DNA from: Bacteroidales bacterium
Lineage (GTDB): Bacteria > Bacteroidota > Bacteroidia > Bacteroidales > WCHB1-69
Length of the DNA: 42,314 bases
Reading direction: 5' to 3'
Assembly: GCA_017613015.1 (NCBI GenBank)
Contig: JAGAEQ010000080.1
Location: 1 to 42,314 of the forward strand
A model generated the notes under the pieces. The model saw only the letters and a list, made by a program, of their open reading frames with translations, ran no database searches and had not been told where the DNA came from. Position numbers and translations under genes: made by a program. Below are positions 25,617 to 34,638 of the stretch, piece by piece (the first letter of the stretch is position 1; each line of letters starts with the position of its first letter).

Positions 25617-26285
25617 CTATCCTTCCCTTCTCCTAATCAGCCGAAAAGAAAAATACATCACGTTCAGAAAGACTCCCATCAGCAGTGTCATTCCCCATGT
25701 GCGGGGATGTGCGAAGGGGTTGACGAACCTGTCGCCGATGTCGTACAGCAATTGGAAAGGCGAGGTAAGTATGTCCCAGCTGTTCCAACGCAAAAAACGT
25801 CCGATATAGATGCCGAAACTGCCCGCGAACAGCAGCACCACCGAAATTGCGGTTACCATCCACGGCTTGACACGTTTGCGCAACACGCTCTCGATGTCCC
25901 ACAGGCTGAGGAATCCGAACAGCAGCCCCGCCCAGGCGTACAGCAGGATCAGCACCAAATCGAACCAAACGGGCATGGAGCTGTTGAGCCGCAGGTGGAA
26001 CAAATCGGTGAGGATGTACGGAGCGTTTGGGAAAAAGAGCAGCCACACGCAGAGCAGCAGCGCGAGCATCCATTTGGACTGGCGCAAGCGCGGACGCAAA
26101 ACCACCACACTCGACAACGCCCAGGGGACGAAAGCCAGAAACAGGTTCCAGTTAAGGAAAAGGAACACCTTGGTGTCGGTGTAAACGAAACGGAACAAGG
26201 ACACCGCCAGACAGAGCAGTGAAAGTCCGCCAAGGAACAGCGTCTCGTTCAGGCGGTTGTTGTCTTTCAGGGTTTTCAGCAACAT
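25617..26285 (-). CDS. DUF1361 integral membrane protein
   Basis: The 222-residue protein has six or so hydrophobic segments and the DUF1361 hallmark FFPNAPYILTDLFHL near residue 85, with conserved WDIESVLRK and GRFLRWNSWDI later. The family is an inner-membrane protein of unknown function. The first 10 bases of the gene overlap the 3' end of dgkA, so the two are very likely cotranscribed and translationally linked. This hints at a lipid or envelope role but does not prove it. The C-terminus is basic (RLIRRREG). No alternative start gives better context. Confidence 0.88.
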   Translation of the reverse strand: MLLKTLKDNNRLNETLFLGGLSLLCLAVSLFRFVYTDTKVFLFLNWNLFLAFVPWALSSVVVLRPRLRQSKWMLALLLCVWLLFFPNAPYILTDLFHLRLNSSMPVWFDLVLILLYAWAGLLFGFLSLWDIESVLRKRVKPWMVTAISVVLLFAGSFGIYIGRFLRWNSWDILTSPFQLLYDIGDRFVNPFAHPRTWGMTLLMGVFLNVMYFSFRLIRRREG

Positions 26286-26665
26286 AAGTCAATGATTTTT
26301 GGTAAGAAAATGATGATTCCGACCACGGCGGCGGCGATGGCGCAGACCAGGACGGCGGCAGCACCGAGGTCCTTGATGTCACGTTTGCGGTCATCCCGCT
26401 CCGCCTTTACGAAATCAGCGGTCCGCTCTATGGATGAGTTGATAATTTCGGCGGCGAACACCATCCCGATGACGATGACCACGGCTATCCACTCCGTCGG
26501 CGAGATGCGGAAAAGGAAACCCAAGGCAACGGCCAAAACAGCCGCCACCGCGTGAATCCGCGCATTGTGTTCCTCGCGGAACAGCACCCGCAGCCCGGCA
26601 AAGGCGTAGGAGAAACTTTTAATGCGTTTACGTATAGAGAATTTTTCGTTGTTTGTATTGTACAT
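26276..26665 (-). CDS. dgkA: Diacylglycerol/undecaprenol kinase family protein
   Basis: This is a small trimeric inner-membrane kinase of the DAGK_prokar family. In Gram-negative bacteria it recycles diacylglycerol to phosphatidic acid, while many relatives phosphorylate undecaprenol; the sequence alone does not decide between them. The 129 residues have an N-terminal amphipathic stretch (KRIKSFSYAFAGLRVLFREEHNARIH), three membrane segments, and the catalytic motif EIINSSIERTADFV with the ExxNxxxE metal and substrate residues. It lies first in a two-gene unit with the DUF1361 protein, overlapping it by 10 bases. No -7 box was found in the AT-rich 92-base gap upstream. Confidence 0.92.
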   Translation of the reverse strand: MYNTNNEKFSIRKRIKSFSYAFAGLRVLFREEHNARIHAVAAVLAVALGFLFRISPTEWIAVVIVIGMVFAAEIINSSIERTADFVKAERDDRKRDIKDLGAAAVLVCAIAAAVVGIIIFLPKIIDLCC

Positions 26666-26757
26666 ATTTGATTTATATATTATTATGTATTATAAGGAAA
26701 TTCGGAGCCCGCTCTACCTGTTCTCGTATGTACCGTTGTTTGGGTCATATGTCAACG

Positions 26758-28464
26758 CTACTTTTTCACCACTTGACGCACTTGGCAGCCTGCGTTGCCG
26801 GAAAGCAGCAGCCAATAGGTTCCAGCCGGAAAGGCTTGCAGGTCCAAAGTGATTTCCGTTTGGTCCACGACACGGCGGAGAAGACGTTTTCCGGAGGCGT
26901 CGTACACATACAGCCAGGCCCCCACCCCTTCCGGATGGGCGGTAATGCGGACCGGACCCTCCGTCGGGTTGGGCGAACAGTCAAACGACAGCCGCTCCGA
27001 AAGTGGCAGGGAGGCACCGCCTTTCAGCAAACGATAGGCCTTTTCGTAATCGGGAACACCGTATCCCAAAGTGTCGTTCCAAGCTGGGTAGGTGTGCGCG
27101 CTCTGACGCACCGCTTCCATCACTTCCACCGCCGTTTTTTCCGGAAACGCCTGCCACAGACAAGCCGTCAGACCGGCATTGAGCGGCGAGGCAAAGGAAG
27201 TGCCGTTGCCTGGAAGAATCTCGTCCTTCTCATCGCAATGCATGGTGCCCCAACCCACCGAGGCGATATCGGGTTTTTTCCAGAATGAAATTCCCCGGGA
27301 ACTGAAATCAGCAGTCAGCGAATCCGTATTCATGGCGGCGATACACAAGACCTCGGGAGCGTCGGAGGGAACGCCGTAGAAACGCCAGGTATTCTTCCCT
27401 TCGTTTCCGGCCGCCACATTGACAATGCAGCCCTTGTGCGTCATTTTTCCGGCGGCGATGGAAGCCACGCTGCGGGTTCCGGACAAATCCGTCCAGTAGT
27501 GGTTCTGCTCCTTAGTGTCAAAAGTGGTGTAGCCCAAGGAGGAATTGACCACATCCGCACCGGCGCTGTCGGCGTATTCCGCACCGGCCACCCAAAAATA
27601 TTCCTCTATACGGTCCTCATAAGCGGACACTTCCGTGCGAATCAGCAGGTAATCGGCATCCGGAGCACTCCCAATGTACTGGTACGGCTCCTTGACCGCC
27701 ATAATGGACAACACCTTCTGTCCGTGGGTTTCCGTCACGGAAAAAAAGTCAGAATCCGCCGCCAAAGTGACGTCCTTCACCGCACGCAAACGGCCTTCCT
27801 GCCGGAAAGCGGAAAAGCGTTCCAGAGAATCCACCCGGGCAAAACCGCCATCCAGCACCGCCACGAGCATGCCGTTTCCCGTATACTGCCTGCGATGCAG
27901 AAACAATCCGTTCAGACAGGCCAGCTGCGGGGCCGTAGCGCCCCAATAGTCCAAATCCCCCGTGGTGTCCGGCTCATCTTCCGTCAAACGGCGCATGCCG
28001 CGTTGCGGCTGTGAGGACGCTATCAGCGTGGAGCCTGTCCATTCCGCATACAGACTGTCCGGAACCTTGTGGAGCGCATACACGCCCCTCACCCAGGGAA
28101 AGACCTCCACCTTCCGCCAAAGCGAATCCGGGACGCCCAAGGTGTCAAAACTTCCTAAAACCACGTAATTGAACCATTTGGACGAGGTCAGCACGCGCAG
28201 GGAAGTGTCAATGCGGCGCAATGTGTCCAAATAGGCGGGATGTACCGGAATATCCTCGTAGGTAACCGGAATATGGAAACGCTGCCGTTTCTCCAAAGCC
28301 CGTTGGGAGAGAAAACGCAAGGGCTGCGACAGCGGATAGGTCAGGGTATCCTTCCCTTCCAACACCACCACCCGCGCATCCGGCGCGGAAACCGCCGCTT
28401 CCTGCTGCGCCTGCGCGCGAAGGCCCAGGCAAAGCGCCAAACCGAACAAAATCCAGCGTTTCAT
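26758..28464 (-). CDS. Secreted S8 subtilisin-like protease with T9SS sorting domain
   Basis: The 568-residue protein has a signal peptide (MKRWILFGLALCLGLRAQAQ), a propeptide-like region, and a subtilisin (S8) domain (about 195-470). The catalytic triad is Asp205 (VAVLDGG), His247 (ETHGQKV) and Ser423 (NGTSFASP), with the oxyanion Asn354 (AAGNEG). The last 85 or so residues (from FDCSPNPTEGPVRI to GNAGCQVRQVVKK) are a type A T9SS C-terminal domain, so it is predicted to cross the outer membrane through T9SS and be released or surface-attached. It is thus a likely substrate of the secretion machinery encoded elsewhere in this window. Its ATG lies three bases after the EF-hand gene stop, implying tight operon coupling. 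The substrate is unknown. Confidence 0.93.
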   Translation of the reverse strand: MKRWILFGLALCLGLRAQAQQEAAVSAPDARVVVLEGKDTLTYPLSQPLRFLSQRALEKRQRFHIPVTYEDIPVHPAYLDTLRRIDTSLRVLTSSKWFNYVVLGSFDTLGVPDSLWRKVEVFPWVRGVYALHKVPDSLYAEWTGSTLIASSQPQRGMRRLTEDEPDTTGDLDYWGATAPQLACLNGLFLHRRQYTGNGMLVAVLDGGFARVDSLERFSAFRQEGRLRAVKDVTLAADSDFFSVTETHGQKVLSIMAVKEPYQYIGSAPDADYLLIRTEVSAYEDRIEEYFWVAGAEYADSAGADVVNSSLGYTTFDTKEQNHYWTDLSGTRSVASIAAGKMTHKGCIVNVAAGNEGKNTWRFYGVPSDAPEVLCIAAMNTDSLTADFSSRGISFWKKPDIASVGWGTMHCDEKDEILPGNGTSFASPLNAGLTACLWQAFPEKTAVEVMEAVRQSAHTYPAWNDTLGYGVPDYEKAYRLLKGGASLPLSERLSFDCSPNPTEGPVRITAHPEGVGAWLYVYDASGKRLLRRVVDQTEITLDLQAFPAGTYWLLLSGNAGCQVRQVVKK

Positions 28465-28467
28465 GGC

Positions 28468-30744
28468 CTAACGAAAACGCAAGCCCATAAAGGACAAGCA
28501 GTTGGTAAAATACAAAACAGCAAATACCGCCGCTATGAACAGCACCAGCATCAGCACCTTCGCCCAAACGGGAACGCCCTTGCGGGCAAATGGGTCTGAC
28601 AAGGCGGGGAAGGATGCGATTTTGGTCAAAGTGGGGCCGAACACAATGTTCACCAAGACTTTGGCATTGACCGCCCATCCGTTGGCGTTCAGCAAGGGAG
28701 CCAAATCGCGTTTGCGGAGCTTCAACCAGGCCAGCAGCATGGAAGGGCCGGAAATAATCAGCATCAGGGCGACAAACACCCCAATCATTTTATACCATTT
28801 CAACTTGAAGAAAGCGGTCAGCAAATCAAGCATGAAGCCGCAAATGGTGCCCAAGGCCATACCCAAAACGGCAAAAAGACCGAGGAACTTGCTGATGTCA
28901 AAGGCCTGCTTTGTTTTGGCTGCCGGAGAAAGCACCGGCTGGGCGGCCGCCGAATCCGCCGGGGTTTCCGACAGCTGCGTTCCCGCGTTCGAGATTTTGG
29001 AGGTCATTTCGGAAGTGACCTGGTTGTCCTTTTCCGAAGCGAACTTGCTGATCTGCTCGTTCACAAAACGGCCCATTTTACGGTAGGGCGACCAGAACGC
29101 TTGGCGCACACTGATGGGGTTGTCTATGATTTTCACCACCGTGGCGTCCCAATCCAAACCGCTGCGGTCGTAGAAAATGGCGTTTTTCCCTTCGCGCAGG
29201 TCGTCAATGTCCCCGTCGGTCATGGCCGCCACAATGGTCATGGTCTCGTTCTTGCTCTTGGAACGGCACTCGCAATAAATCAGGAACATGCCGCTCAAGG
29301 CCGCCATAAGGTTGTGTTTCGGCATGTCGGTCACTTTCATGCACAAATCGCAACTGCGCTGGTCGATATACAGGGTGCCCGCCTGAAAAATGGCCTTCAC
29401 CCCTTTGTCCCGGCTGTAAAAATCGGAAAAAGTGATGAAATTTTTCAGCAAAACGTAAAAATCCCGGTAATAATGCAGCAATTTGTCCACCTCATGGATG
29501 TCGTTGGCCGCCGTCTCCAAGGCCTTGTCCTGCGCAATCAGGCTGCGCAAGGCGTCCTGTCGCCCTTGCTGCAACGCCTCTTGCAGCAAACCGGCGTCCA
29601 AACCTTCCACTTCGCCTCCTTTTTTCGCGGCCAACCATTCCTCATAGGGGCGGAAACGCGCTTTCTCCTGCTTCCACTCGGCTTCTGCCAGCGACGCATG
29701 CTGCGGGAACTCCACATCCAACACCTCTTGCTTGAAAACGAAAAAAGCCTGCTCCCAGGCCGGATTCCATCCGCCCTGCAAGGGCAGTTCCCCATCCTTG
29801 CGCACACGGGCCAAAGGATAAGAGGCGATTTCCTCCATGCGTTCCGTCAGGTTGTCCCGCACAATCCCCTCCAAAGCGGTCAAAGAAACATCCAAGGTAG
29901 GGACAGCCTCTTCGTTGAATGCGGCGAAACGGCAACGGATGTAATAGTCCTCCACCTTTTCCCGGACCGCCTGATAAGCCGCATAGGCCTCCGCCGTCCG
30001 TTCGCCATAGGGAAGCGTCCCGTTTTCGGACGAAGCCAGGGCCTTCCATTCGACAAACTCCCGGCAATGGGTGAAAAAGGCCTCCAACTGCTCCTCCTGC
30101 ACGCCGGGCTCCCCGCTACGGTCGGGCACACTCCCCTCCACCTGCATGCAGGCGGCGACCAAAGCGGCCAAGGTCTCATCCCCGCAGGTCTGTCCGGTGA
30201 TGACCCCGTCGCCATTGAAGCGGGTCTGGGCAAAAATCGCCAGCATGTCCGCCGTATCGGCCACCGAAATCTCATCCCTCTCCTGATTCAGATAGGAAAG
30301 CACCTGACGGGCAGAGGCGTACAGCCGCATTCCCGCTTCGTTCTCCTGATTGATGGCCGACAGGGGCAAACGGTCTTCCTGCTTCAGCAGGTCATCGGGG
30401 TTCTTCAACACGGAAGTGAGCCAGGATGCGGTCGCAAGTATTTCGTTCACACGGATTTTTCCATCGTAATCAGCATCCATTAGCTGCAAGGTGTGCTCGT
30501 CGATTTCCAGTCCCTTGACCGGACAGCTCAACACCGTCCACATTTTCTGGTCCAACTCGCCCAGATGGGCAATGTCCTCTCCGGAGGTGATACTGACCCG
30601 GGTGGCGCCGCCCACATTGGCGAATTTCCAGTTATAGCCGGTTTTGCCCGCCACAAGGCTTAAGGCTTTGCTTACTTTTTTTGGAGTCATTTTATGTTGT
30701 TTTTCGTATGGTTTTTCTGTCATCTCACCCTTCCTCTCCGCCAT
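28468..30744 (-). CDS. EF-hand-containing large membrane protein of unknown function
   Basis: The 758-residue protein has no signal peptide. Near the N-terminus is a perfect EF-hand loop, DADYDGKIRVNE (90-101), with Asp at 1, 3 and 5, Gly at 6 and Glu at 12. A degenerate second loop (FNGDGVITG) lies near 176. A long, mostly helical middle with many Glu and Gln residues follows, and a conserved-looking block near 450-560 contains paired Cys (DQRSCDLCMKV, CECRS). The last 150 residues hold about three hydrophobic segments, the final one near the C-terminus. This suggests a cytoplasmic Ca2+-responsive body anchored in the inner membrane. I recognise no named family beyond the EF-hand. Starts at 30744, 30723 and 30690 are all possible. 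It precedes the subtilase by three bases. Confidence 0.82.
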   Translation of the reverse strand: MAERKGEMTEKPYEKQHKMTPKKVSKALSLVAGKTGYNWKFANVGGATRVSITSGEDIAHLGELDQKMWTVLSCPVKGLEIDEHTLQLMDADYDGKIRVNEILATASWLTSVLKNPDDLLKQEDRLPLSAINQENEAGMRLYASARQVLSYLNQERDEISVADTADMLAIFAQTRFNGDGVITGQTCGDETLAALVAACMQVEGSVPDRSGEPGVQEEQLEAFFTHCREFVEWKALASSENGTLPYGERTAEAYAAYQAVREKVEDYYIRCRFAAFNEEAVPTLDVSLTALEGIVRDNLTERMEEIASYPLARVRKDGELPLQGGWNPAWEQAFFVFKQEVLDVEFPQHASLAEAEWKQEKARFRPYEEWLAAKKGGEVEGLDAGLLQEALQQGRQDALRSLIAQDKALETAANDIHEVDKLLHYYRDFYVLLKNFITFSDFYSRDKGVKAIFQAGTLYIDQRSCDLCMKVTDMPKHNLMAALSGMFLIYCECRSKSKNETMTIVAAMTDGDIDDLREGKNAIFYDRSGLDWDATVVKIIDNPISVRQAFWSPYRKMGRFVNEQISKFASEKDNQVTSEMTSKISNAGTQLSETPADSAAAQPVLSPAAKTKQAFDISKFLGLFAVLGMALGTICGFMLDLLTAFFKLKWYKMIGVFVALMLIISGPSMLLAWLKLRKRDLAPLLNANGWAVNAKVLVNIVFGPTLTKIASFPALSDPFARKGVPVWAKVLMLVLFIAAVFAVLYFTNCLSFMGLRFR

Positions 30745-30867
30745 GCGCCCTCCGCAGGCATTTCCTCTCCCCCTCCCTCCCGGAAGGAAGGATGCGGGCT
30801 GCCGTGTCCAAGCGATGAAAACCTGGCTTCACGGAAGTTGCATGGGCGAATCCGCCGAATGAATCCG

Positions 30868-30875
30868 CAAATTTA
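30868..30875 (-). promoter_or_regulatory. -7 promoter box for the EF-hand/subtilase operon
   Basis: TAAATTTG on the minus strand matches TAnnTTTG. TTG lies exactly 10 bases upstream (30888-30886), and TTTTTGG lies about 19-20 bases upstream as a conventional -33 element. It gives a leader of about 115 bases or more. Confidence 0.55.
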
Positions 30876-30951
30876 CAAAATTCCGCAACACCCGCCAAAA
30901 AATGGGAAAAATAATTTCTCCCCGCCCCGCACTCCCTGCCGGAAAAAAGAC

Positions 30952-30959
30952 TACTTTTG
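30952..30959 (+). promoter_or_regulatory. -7 promoter box for the flippase gene
   Basis: TACTTTTG matches TAnnTTTG, 25 bases before ATG 30985. It is divergent from the box at 30868-30875, with about 75 bases between the two. Confidence 0.6.
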
Positions 30960-30984
30960 CAACTTTCACTTCAAAAAGCACAAG

Positions 30985-32493
30985 ATGGGCAATCTGAAAA
31001 AACTGCTGGGAGAATCCGTCATCTACGGCGTGAGCAGCATCATCGGACGTTTTCTGAACTACTTGCTGGTTCCTTTGTACACCTATAAAATCGCCGCATC
31101 CTCAGGCGGATACGGCCTTGTCACCAACATTTACGCCTACACGGCGCTGCTGCTGGTGCTGCTAACCTTTGGCATGGAAACCACCTTTTTCTATTTCGCC
31201 AACCGGCAGCAGGACAAGGACCCCGGGCGCATTTTCTCCACGGCCTTAGGCAGCGTGGGCTGCGTAGCCCTGCTGTTTGTGCTGCTCTGTTTCGGCTTCA
31301 CCGGATCCATCGCCTCCGCCCTGCACTACGAGACGCATCCCGAATTCATCCGCATTATGGCCGCCGTGGTCGGACTGGACGCTTTTCAGGCCATACTGTT
31401 CGCCAAACTGCGTTTTGAACACAAAGCCTGGAAATTCGCCCTGCTCAAACTGGCGTTCATCGTAGGCAACATCGGACTCAACCTCTTTATTTTCCTGCTT
31501 GCGCCGGCACTCTCCGCAAGCCACCCCGCATGGATGGCATGGTACCGCCCTGACTATCAGGTGGGCTATATCTTTGTAGTGAACCTAATCTGCACCGCCA
31601 GTGTCACTTTCGGCTTCCTTCCGGAACTGAAGAGCCTGCGCCACGGCATCGACTTCCCGCTACTGAAACAAATGCTGAAATACACCTGGCCGCTGCTGCT
31701 GATGGGCATCATCGGCATACTGAACCAAGTGGCCGACAAAATCTGCTACCGCTTTCTCGTGCCGGGGGCGGAAGGGGACGTGCAGTTAGGCATCTACGGC
31801 GCCTGCGTGAAAATCGCCATGATTATGGCCATGATCACCCAAGCCTTCCGCTACGCCTACGAGCCCTTCGTTTTCGGAGAGAAAAAAGGGAAGCAAAGCA
31901 AAGACGACCAGGCCGCCGTCATGAAATACTTCGTGATGTTCACCCTTTTCGCCTTTTTAGTGGTGGTCCTATACCTTGACATTCTGAAATACATTATCAA
32001 AAGGGATTACTGGGATGGCCTGCGTGCTGTGCCCGTGGTCATGATAGCGGAGATTTTCATGGGCATTTACTTCAACCTGTCCTTCTGGTACAAACAGACG
32101 GAAAAGACCTGGTGGGGCGCCATTTTTTCAGGTTTGGGATGCATTGTCCTGCTGGCCATCAACTTCCTGTTTGTCCCCAAATACGGATACATGGCCTGCG
32201 CCTGGGGCGGATTGGCCGGATATGGTGTCTGCATGCTGCTCTCCTTCGTGGCGGGACTGCTGCTGCAAAACAAGGAGCCTTACAAAGCCTACATCGTGCG
32301 CTATCCCCTGAAATCCATCTTCGCCTACTTCACCTTAGCCATGCTGCTTTACGGCCTCAGCACGTGGCTGCACCCGCAAGGCACCGGTTTGACCCTCGCG
32401 TTCAACACCCTGCTGCTGTTAGTGTACATGACCGCTATCTGCTACGGGGAACGGGAGCTGTTGAAACGCTTGCTCCACCGCAGAAAAAACTGA
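30985..32493 (+). CDS. Polysaccharide flippase, Wzx/MATE-like (MOP superfamily)
   Basis: The 502-residue polytopic protein has about 14 hydrophobic segments and an N-terminus typical of oligosaccharide flippases (MGNLKKLLGESVIYGVSSIIGRFLNYLLVPLYT). It belongs to the polysaccharide biosynthesis/MATE branch of the MOP superfamily and likely flips lipid-linked glycans for LPS, capsule or glycoprotein assembly across the inner membrane. The substrate cannot be read from the sequence, and no glycosyltransferases are nearby, so it is not in a polysaccharide locus. The frame is open upstream to about 30694, but ATG 30985 fits the family start and the promoter. A strong terminator 30 bases after the stop ends this single-gene unit. 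Confidence 0.9.
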   Translation: MGNLKKLLGESVIYGVSSIIGRFLNYLLVPLYTYKIAASSGGYGLVTNIYAYTALLLVLLTFGMETTFFYFANRQQDKDPGRIFSTALGSVGCVALLFVLLCFGFTGSIASALHYETHPEFIRIMAAVVGLDAFQAILFAKLRFEHKAWKFALLKLAFIVGNIGLNLFIFLLAPALSASHPAWMAWYRPDYQVGYIFVVNLICTASVTFGFLPELKSLRHGIDFPLLKQMLKYTWPLLLMGIIGILNQVADKICYRFLVPGAEGDVQLGIYGACVKIAMIMAMITQAFRYAYEPFVFGEKKGKQSKDDQAAVMKYFVMFTLFAFLVVVLYLDILKYIIKRDYWDGLRAVPVVMIAEIFMGIYFNLSFWYKQTEKTWWGAIFSGLGCIVLLAINFLFVPKYGYMACAWGGLAGYGVCMLLSFVAGLLLQNKEPYKAYIVRYPLKSIFAYFTLAMLLYGLSTWLHPQGTGLTLAFNTLLLLVYMTAICYGERELLKRLLHRRKN

Positions 32494-32520
32494 ACACGCT
32501 TCCTAAATCCCAAGACAAAA

Positions 32521-32551
32521 AAAACGCGGGCTTTCAGCCCGCGTTTTTTTT
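32521..32551. terminator. Bidirectional rho-independent terminator
   Basis: ACGCGGGCT (32524-32532), loop TTC, AGCCCGCGT (32536-32544) is a nine-base-pair GC-rich stem flanked by A-runs on the left and T-runs on the right. It therefore terminates both the plus-strand flippase and the minus-strand porE. The porE stop is 18 bases to the right. Confidence 0.92.
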
Positions 32552-32568
32552 CTATCCGTCCATCGTGC

Positions 32569-34605
32569 CTATTTCACAATGATGAACTCCACACGGCGGT
32601 TGTGCTGACGTCCTTCATCCGTATCGTTGGTGTCGATGGGGCGGGTTTTGCCGTAGCCCTTGGAGGTCATGCGGCTGCGCTCAATGCCCTTCTCCACCAG
32701 ATAGTCCACCGCAGTTTTGGCGCGGCTCTCGGACAACGTCTGGTTATAGGCGTCCGTACCCATGTTATCCGTATGTCCGGCGATAATCACCTTCACCTGG
32801 GGGTTGCGGGTCATAAAGTCGGCCACCCTGTCCAAACGCTCTGCCGCCACGCTGCCCTGCAAAGAGGACTTGTCGAAGTCGAACTCGATGTTCTCCAAAC
32901 CTTCCGGTATGCGGGAACCGTCCGATTCCAAATCAATGACAATCTCCTTGTTCTGGAAACCGGAGGAATCCGGAATGTCGAAATCTTCTTCACGCGCAAT
33001 ATAGCCCGGAGCGGACACCTTGATGTGGTAATGGTGACCCGCAGGCATGGACATCAGGAATTTGCCCGTATTTTCATTTGTTTCAAAATCACCGATTTTG
33101 CGGTTGGAATCCACATCATAGAGCTCAATGGAGGCAGCCAGGGGACTGTGGCTGTCCTTGTCACGGGTCAGTCCGTTCAGCAGGGTCATGTGGTGCGCCG
33201 GCATGGCTTTCTCCTTCACTTCGCTCTCCTCCTCGTAAAGGTCATCGTCCGCCAACAGGTTCTCTTCCGTGGCAGCCACAAACACCTTATCAGACTTGAA
33301 GGCAATGCAATAAATGTCCTCCTCCCCGAAACCGTTCGGCTGGGCGGAAGCGTAATAGGCGTTCTTGCCGTTGGCCGTAATCACAAAGGAAATGTCGTCA
33401 CCCGGGGTGTTGATGGGCAAGCCCAGATTGCGGGGCTTGGTCCATTTGCCGTTTTCCAAAGTTGTCACATAAATGTCGAAACCGCCCATTCCGTCATGTC
33501 CTCTGGAACTGAAATACAATGTTTTTCCATCAGGATGGGCAAAAACGGTAATCTCGTCATCCGGGGTATTGACCACATTGCCAAGGTTCTCCACATTTTT
33601 CCATTTACCCTTCTCGTCTTTGGTGACTTTGTAAATGTCGTGTCCGCCAAAGCCCATGTCGCTGCGATCGGAGCAGAAATAAATGGTGTTTCCATCGTAG
33701 GAATAGGAGGCGGAAGTCTCATGCGCCTTGGAGTTCACGCACCTCGGAAGGCGTTTGGCGCAACCAAAGGAAGTCCCCTTCAATTCGGACTCGTACAGGT
33801 CGCCGCCGCGCTTATCCTTATAAAGAATCACCTTGCGCCCGTCGTTGGACACGCCCTGCACAGCCATGTGTCCACGGAAATTGGCGCCCAAGGTCAGCAC
33901 CGCCTTTTGCCACGCGGTGTCCCGGCTGGAACGGTAAATCTTCTCCACGTATTTGCCGTCGGAGGCGTAGCCCCGGTTCTGGTTGCGTTTCGTCGTGCGG
34001 CGGGAGGTGAAGAACAACAGGCTGTCATCCGCGGAAACGGCCGGGCCGTACTCGTCATACTTCCCATTGACCGTGGTGTCCAGAATGTATATTTTGCAGG
34101 GAATCTCCCCTCTTTTCAGCAGCATTCTGCCGTTCTCGCACTCCTTGATGCGCTGGTTGGCCTTGAGGTTGCCCTCGCGGGTCACGCCCGGAGTGGAAAG
34201 GTAGCGCCGGTAATAGCGGATGGCAGGCACAAACTCATACCGCATCTGGTGCGCACAGCCTTTGTAGTAAATCAGATCCACAGCCACCAAAGAATCCAGT
34301 CCATACGCCGTTTCCGCATAGCTGACGGCTTCCGACAGCTGGCTCAGGTGTTCGTAGCAGCTGGCGATTTCGTAGTTCAGTTCCGCGTTTTGGGGATTGA
34401 ACTGCTGGGCTTTCAGCAAGAAATTCACAGCGGTGCGGTAATCGCCCGCCTTTAGAATCTTTTCACCCATTTTCTTGTTTTTCACCGCCGATTTGAATTC
34501 CCTCTTCGTGTTGTTCGGGAAATTGGCTTGGCGGAACTCCACATTCTGCGCAACCAATCCGCAGAGAATCATTTGGAAAAACAATATAAACAAACTCTTT
34601 CTCAT
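32569..34605 (-). CDS. porE: PorE-like OmpA-family T9SS protein (TPR, beta-propeller, CRD, OmpA)
   Basis: The 678-residue protein has a signal peptide (MRKSLFILFFQMILCGLVAQ), TPR repeats (about 40-155), PD40/WD40-like propeller repeats (about 185-420; DGNTIYFCSDR, DGKTLYFSSRGHDGMGGFDIYV), a carboxypeptidase-regulatory-like fold (about 475-560) and a C-terminal OmpA peptidoglycan-binding domain (about 565-678; IIAGHTDNMGTDAYNQTLSESRA...RRVEFIIVK). This order and length match P. gingivalis PorE (PG1058), a T9SS component thought to tie the outer-membrane machinery to peptidoglycan. OmpA-propeller paralogues also exist in Bacteroidota, so a non-T9SS role is possible. An in-frame ATG at 34626 would lengthen the signal by seven residues. 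A TPR protein precedes it by 33 bases, probably in one transcript. Confidence 0.88.
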   Translation of the reverse strand: MRKSLFILFFQMILCGLVAQNVEFRQANFPNNTKREFKSAVKNKKMGEKILKAGDYRTAVNFLLKAQQFNPQNAELNYEIASCYEHLSQLSEAVSYAETAYGLDSLVAVDLIYYKGCAHQMRYEFVPAIRYYRRYLSTPGVTREGNLKANQRIKECENGRMLLKRGEIPCKIYILDTTVNGKYDEYGPAVSADDSLLFFTSRRTTKRNQNRGYASDGKYVEKIYRSSRDTAWQKAVLTLGANFRGHMAVQGVSNDGRKVILYKDKRGGDLYESELKGTSFGCAKRLPRCVNSKAHETSASYSYDGNTIYFCSDRSDMGFGGHDIYKVTKDEKGKWKNVENLGNVVNTPDDEITVFAHPDGKTLYFSSRGHDGMGGFDIYVTTLENGKWTKPRNLGLPINTPGDDISFVITANGKNAYYASAQPNGFGEEDIYCIAFKSDKVFVAATEENLLADDDLYEEESEVKEKAMPAHHMTLLNGLTRDKDSHSPLAASIELYDVDSNRKIGDFETNENTGKFLMSMPAGHHYHIKVSAPGYIAREEDFDIPDSSGFQNKEIVIDLESDGSRIPEGLENIEFDFDKSSLQGSVAAERLDRVADFMTRNPQVKVIIAGHTDNMGTDAYNQTLSESRAKTAVDYLVEKGIERSRMTSKGYGKTRPIDTNDTDEGRQHNRRVEFIIVK

Positions 34606-34638
34606 CTGTTTGAAATATTTATGCATTACTCTGTTTTT

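Noticed and set aside
32602-34455. 617-codon open frame antisense to porE
   Set aside because: It mirrors the porE coding sequence, whose domains are clear. The antisense product has no domain and no promoter.
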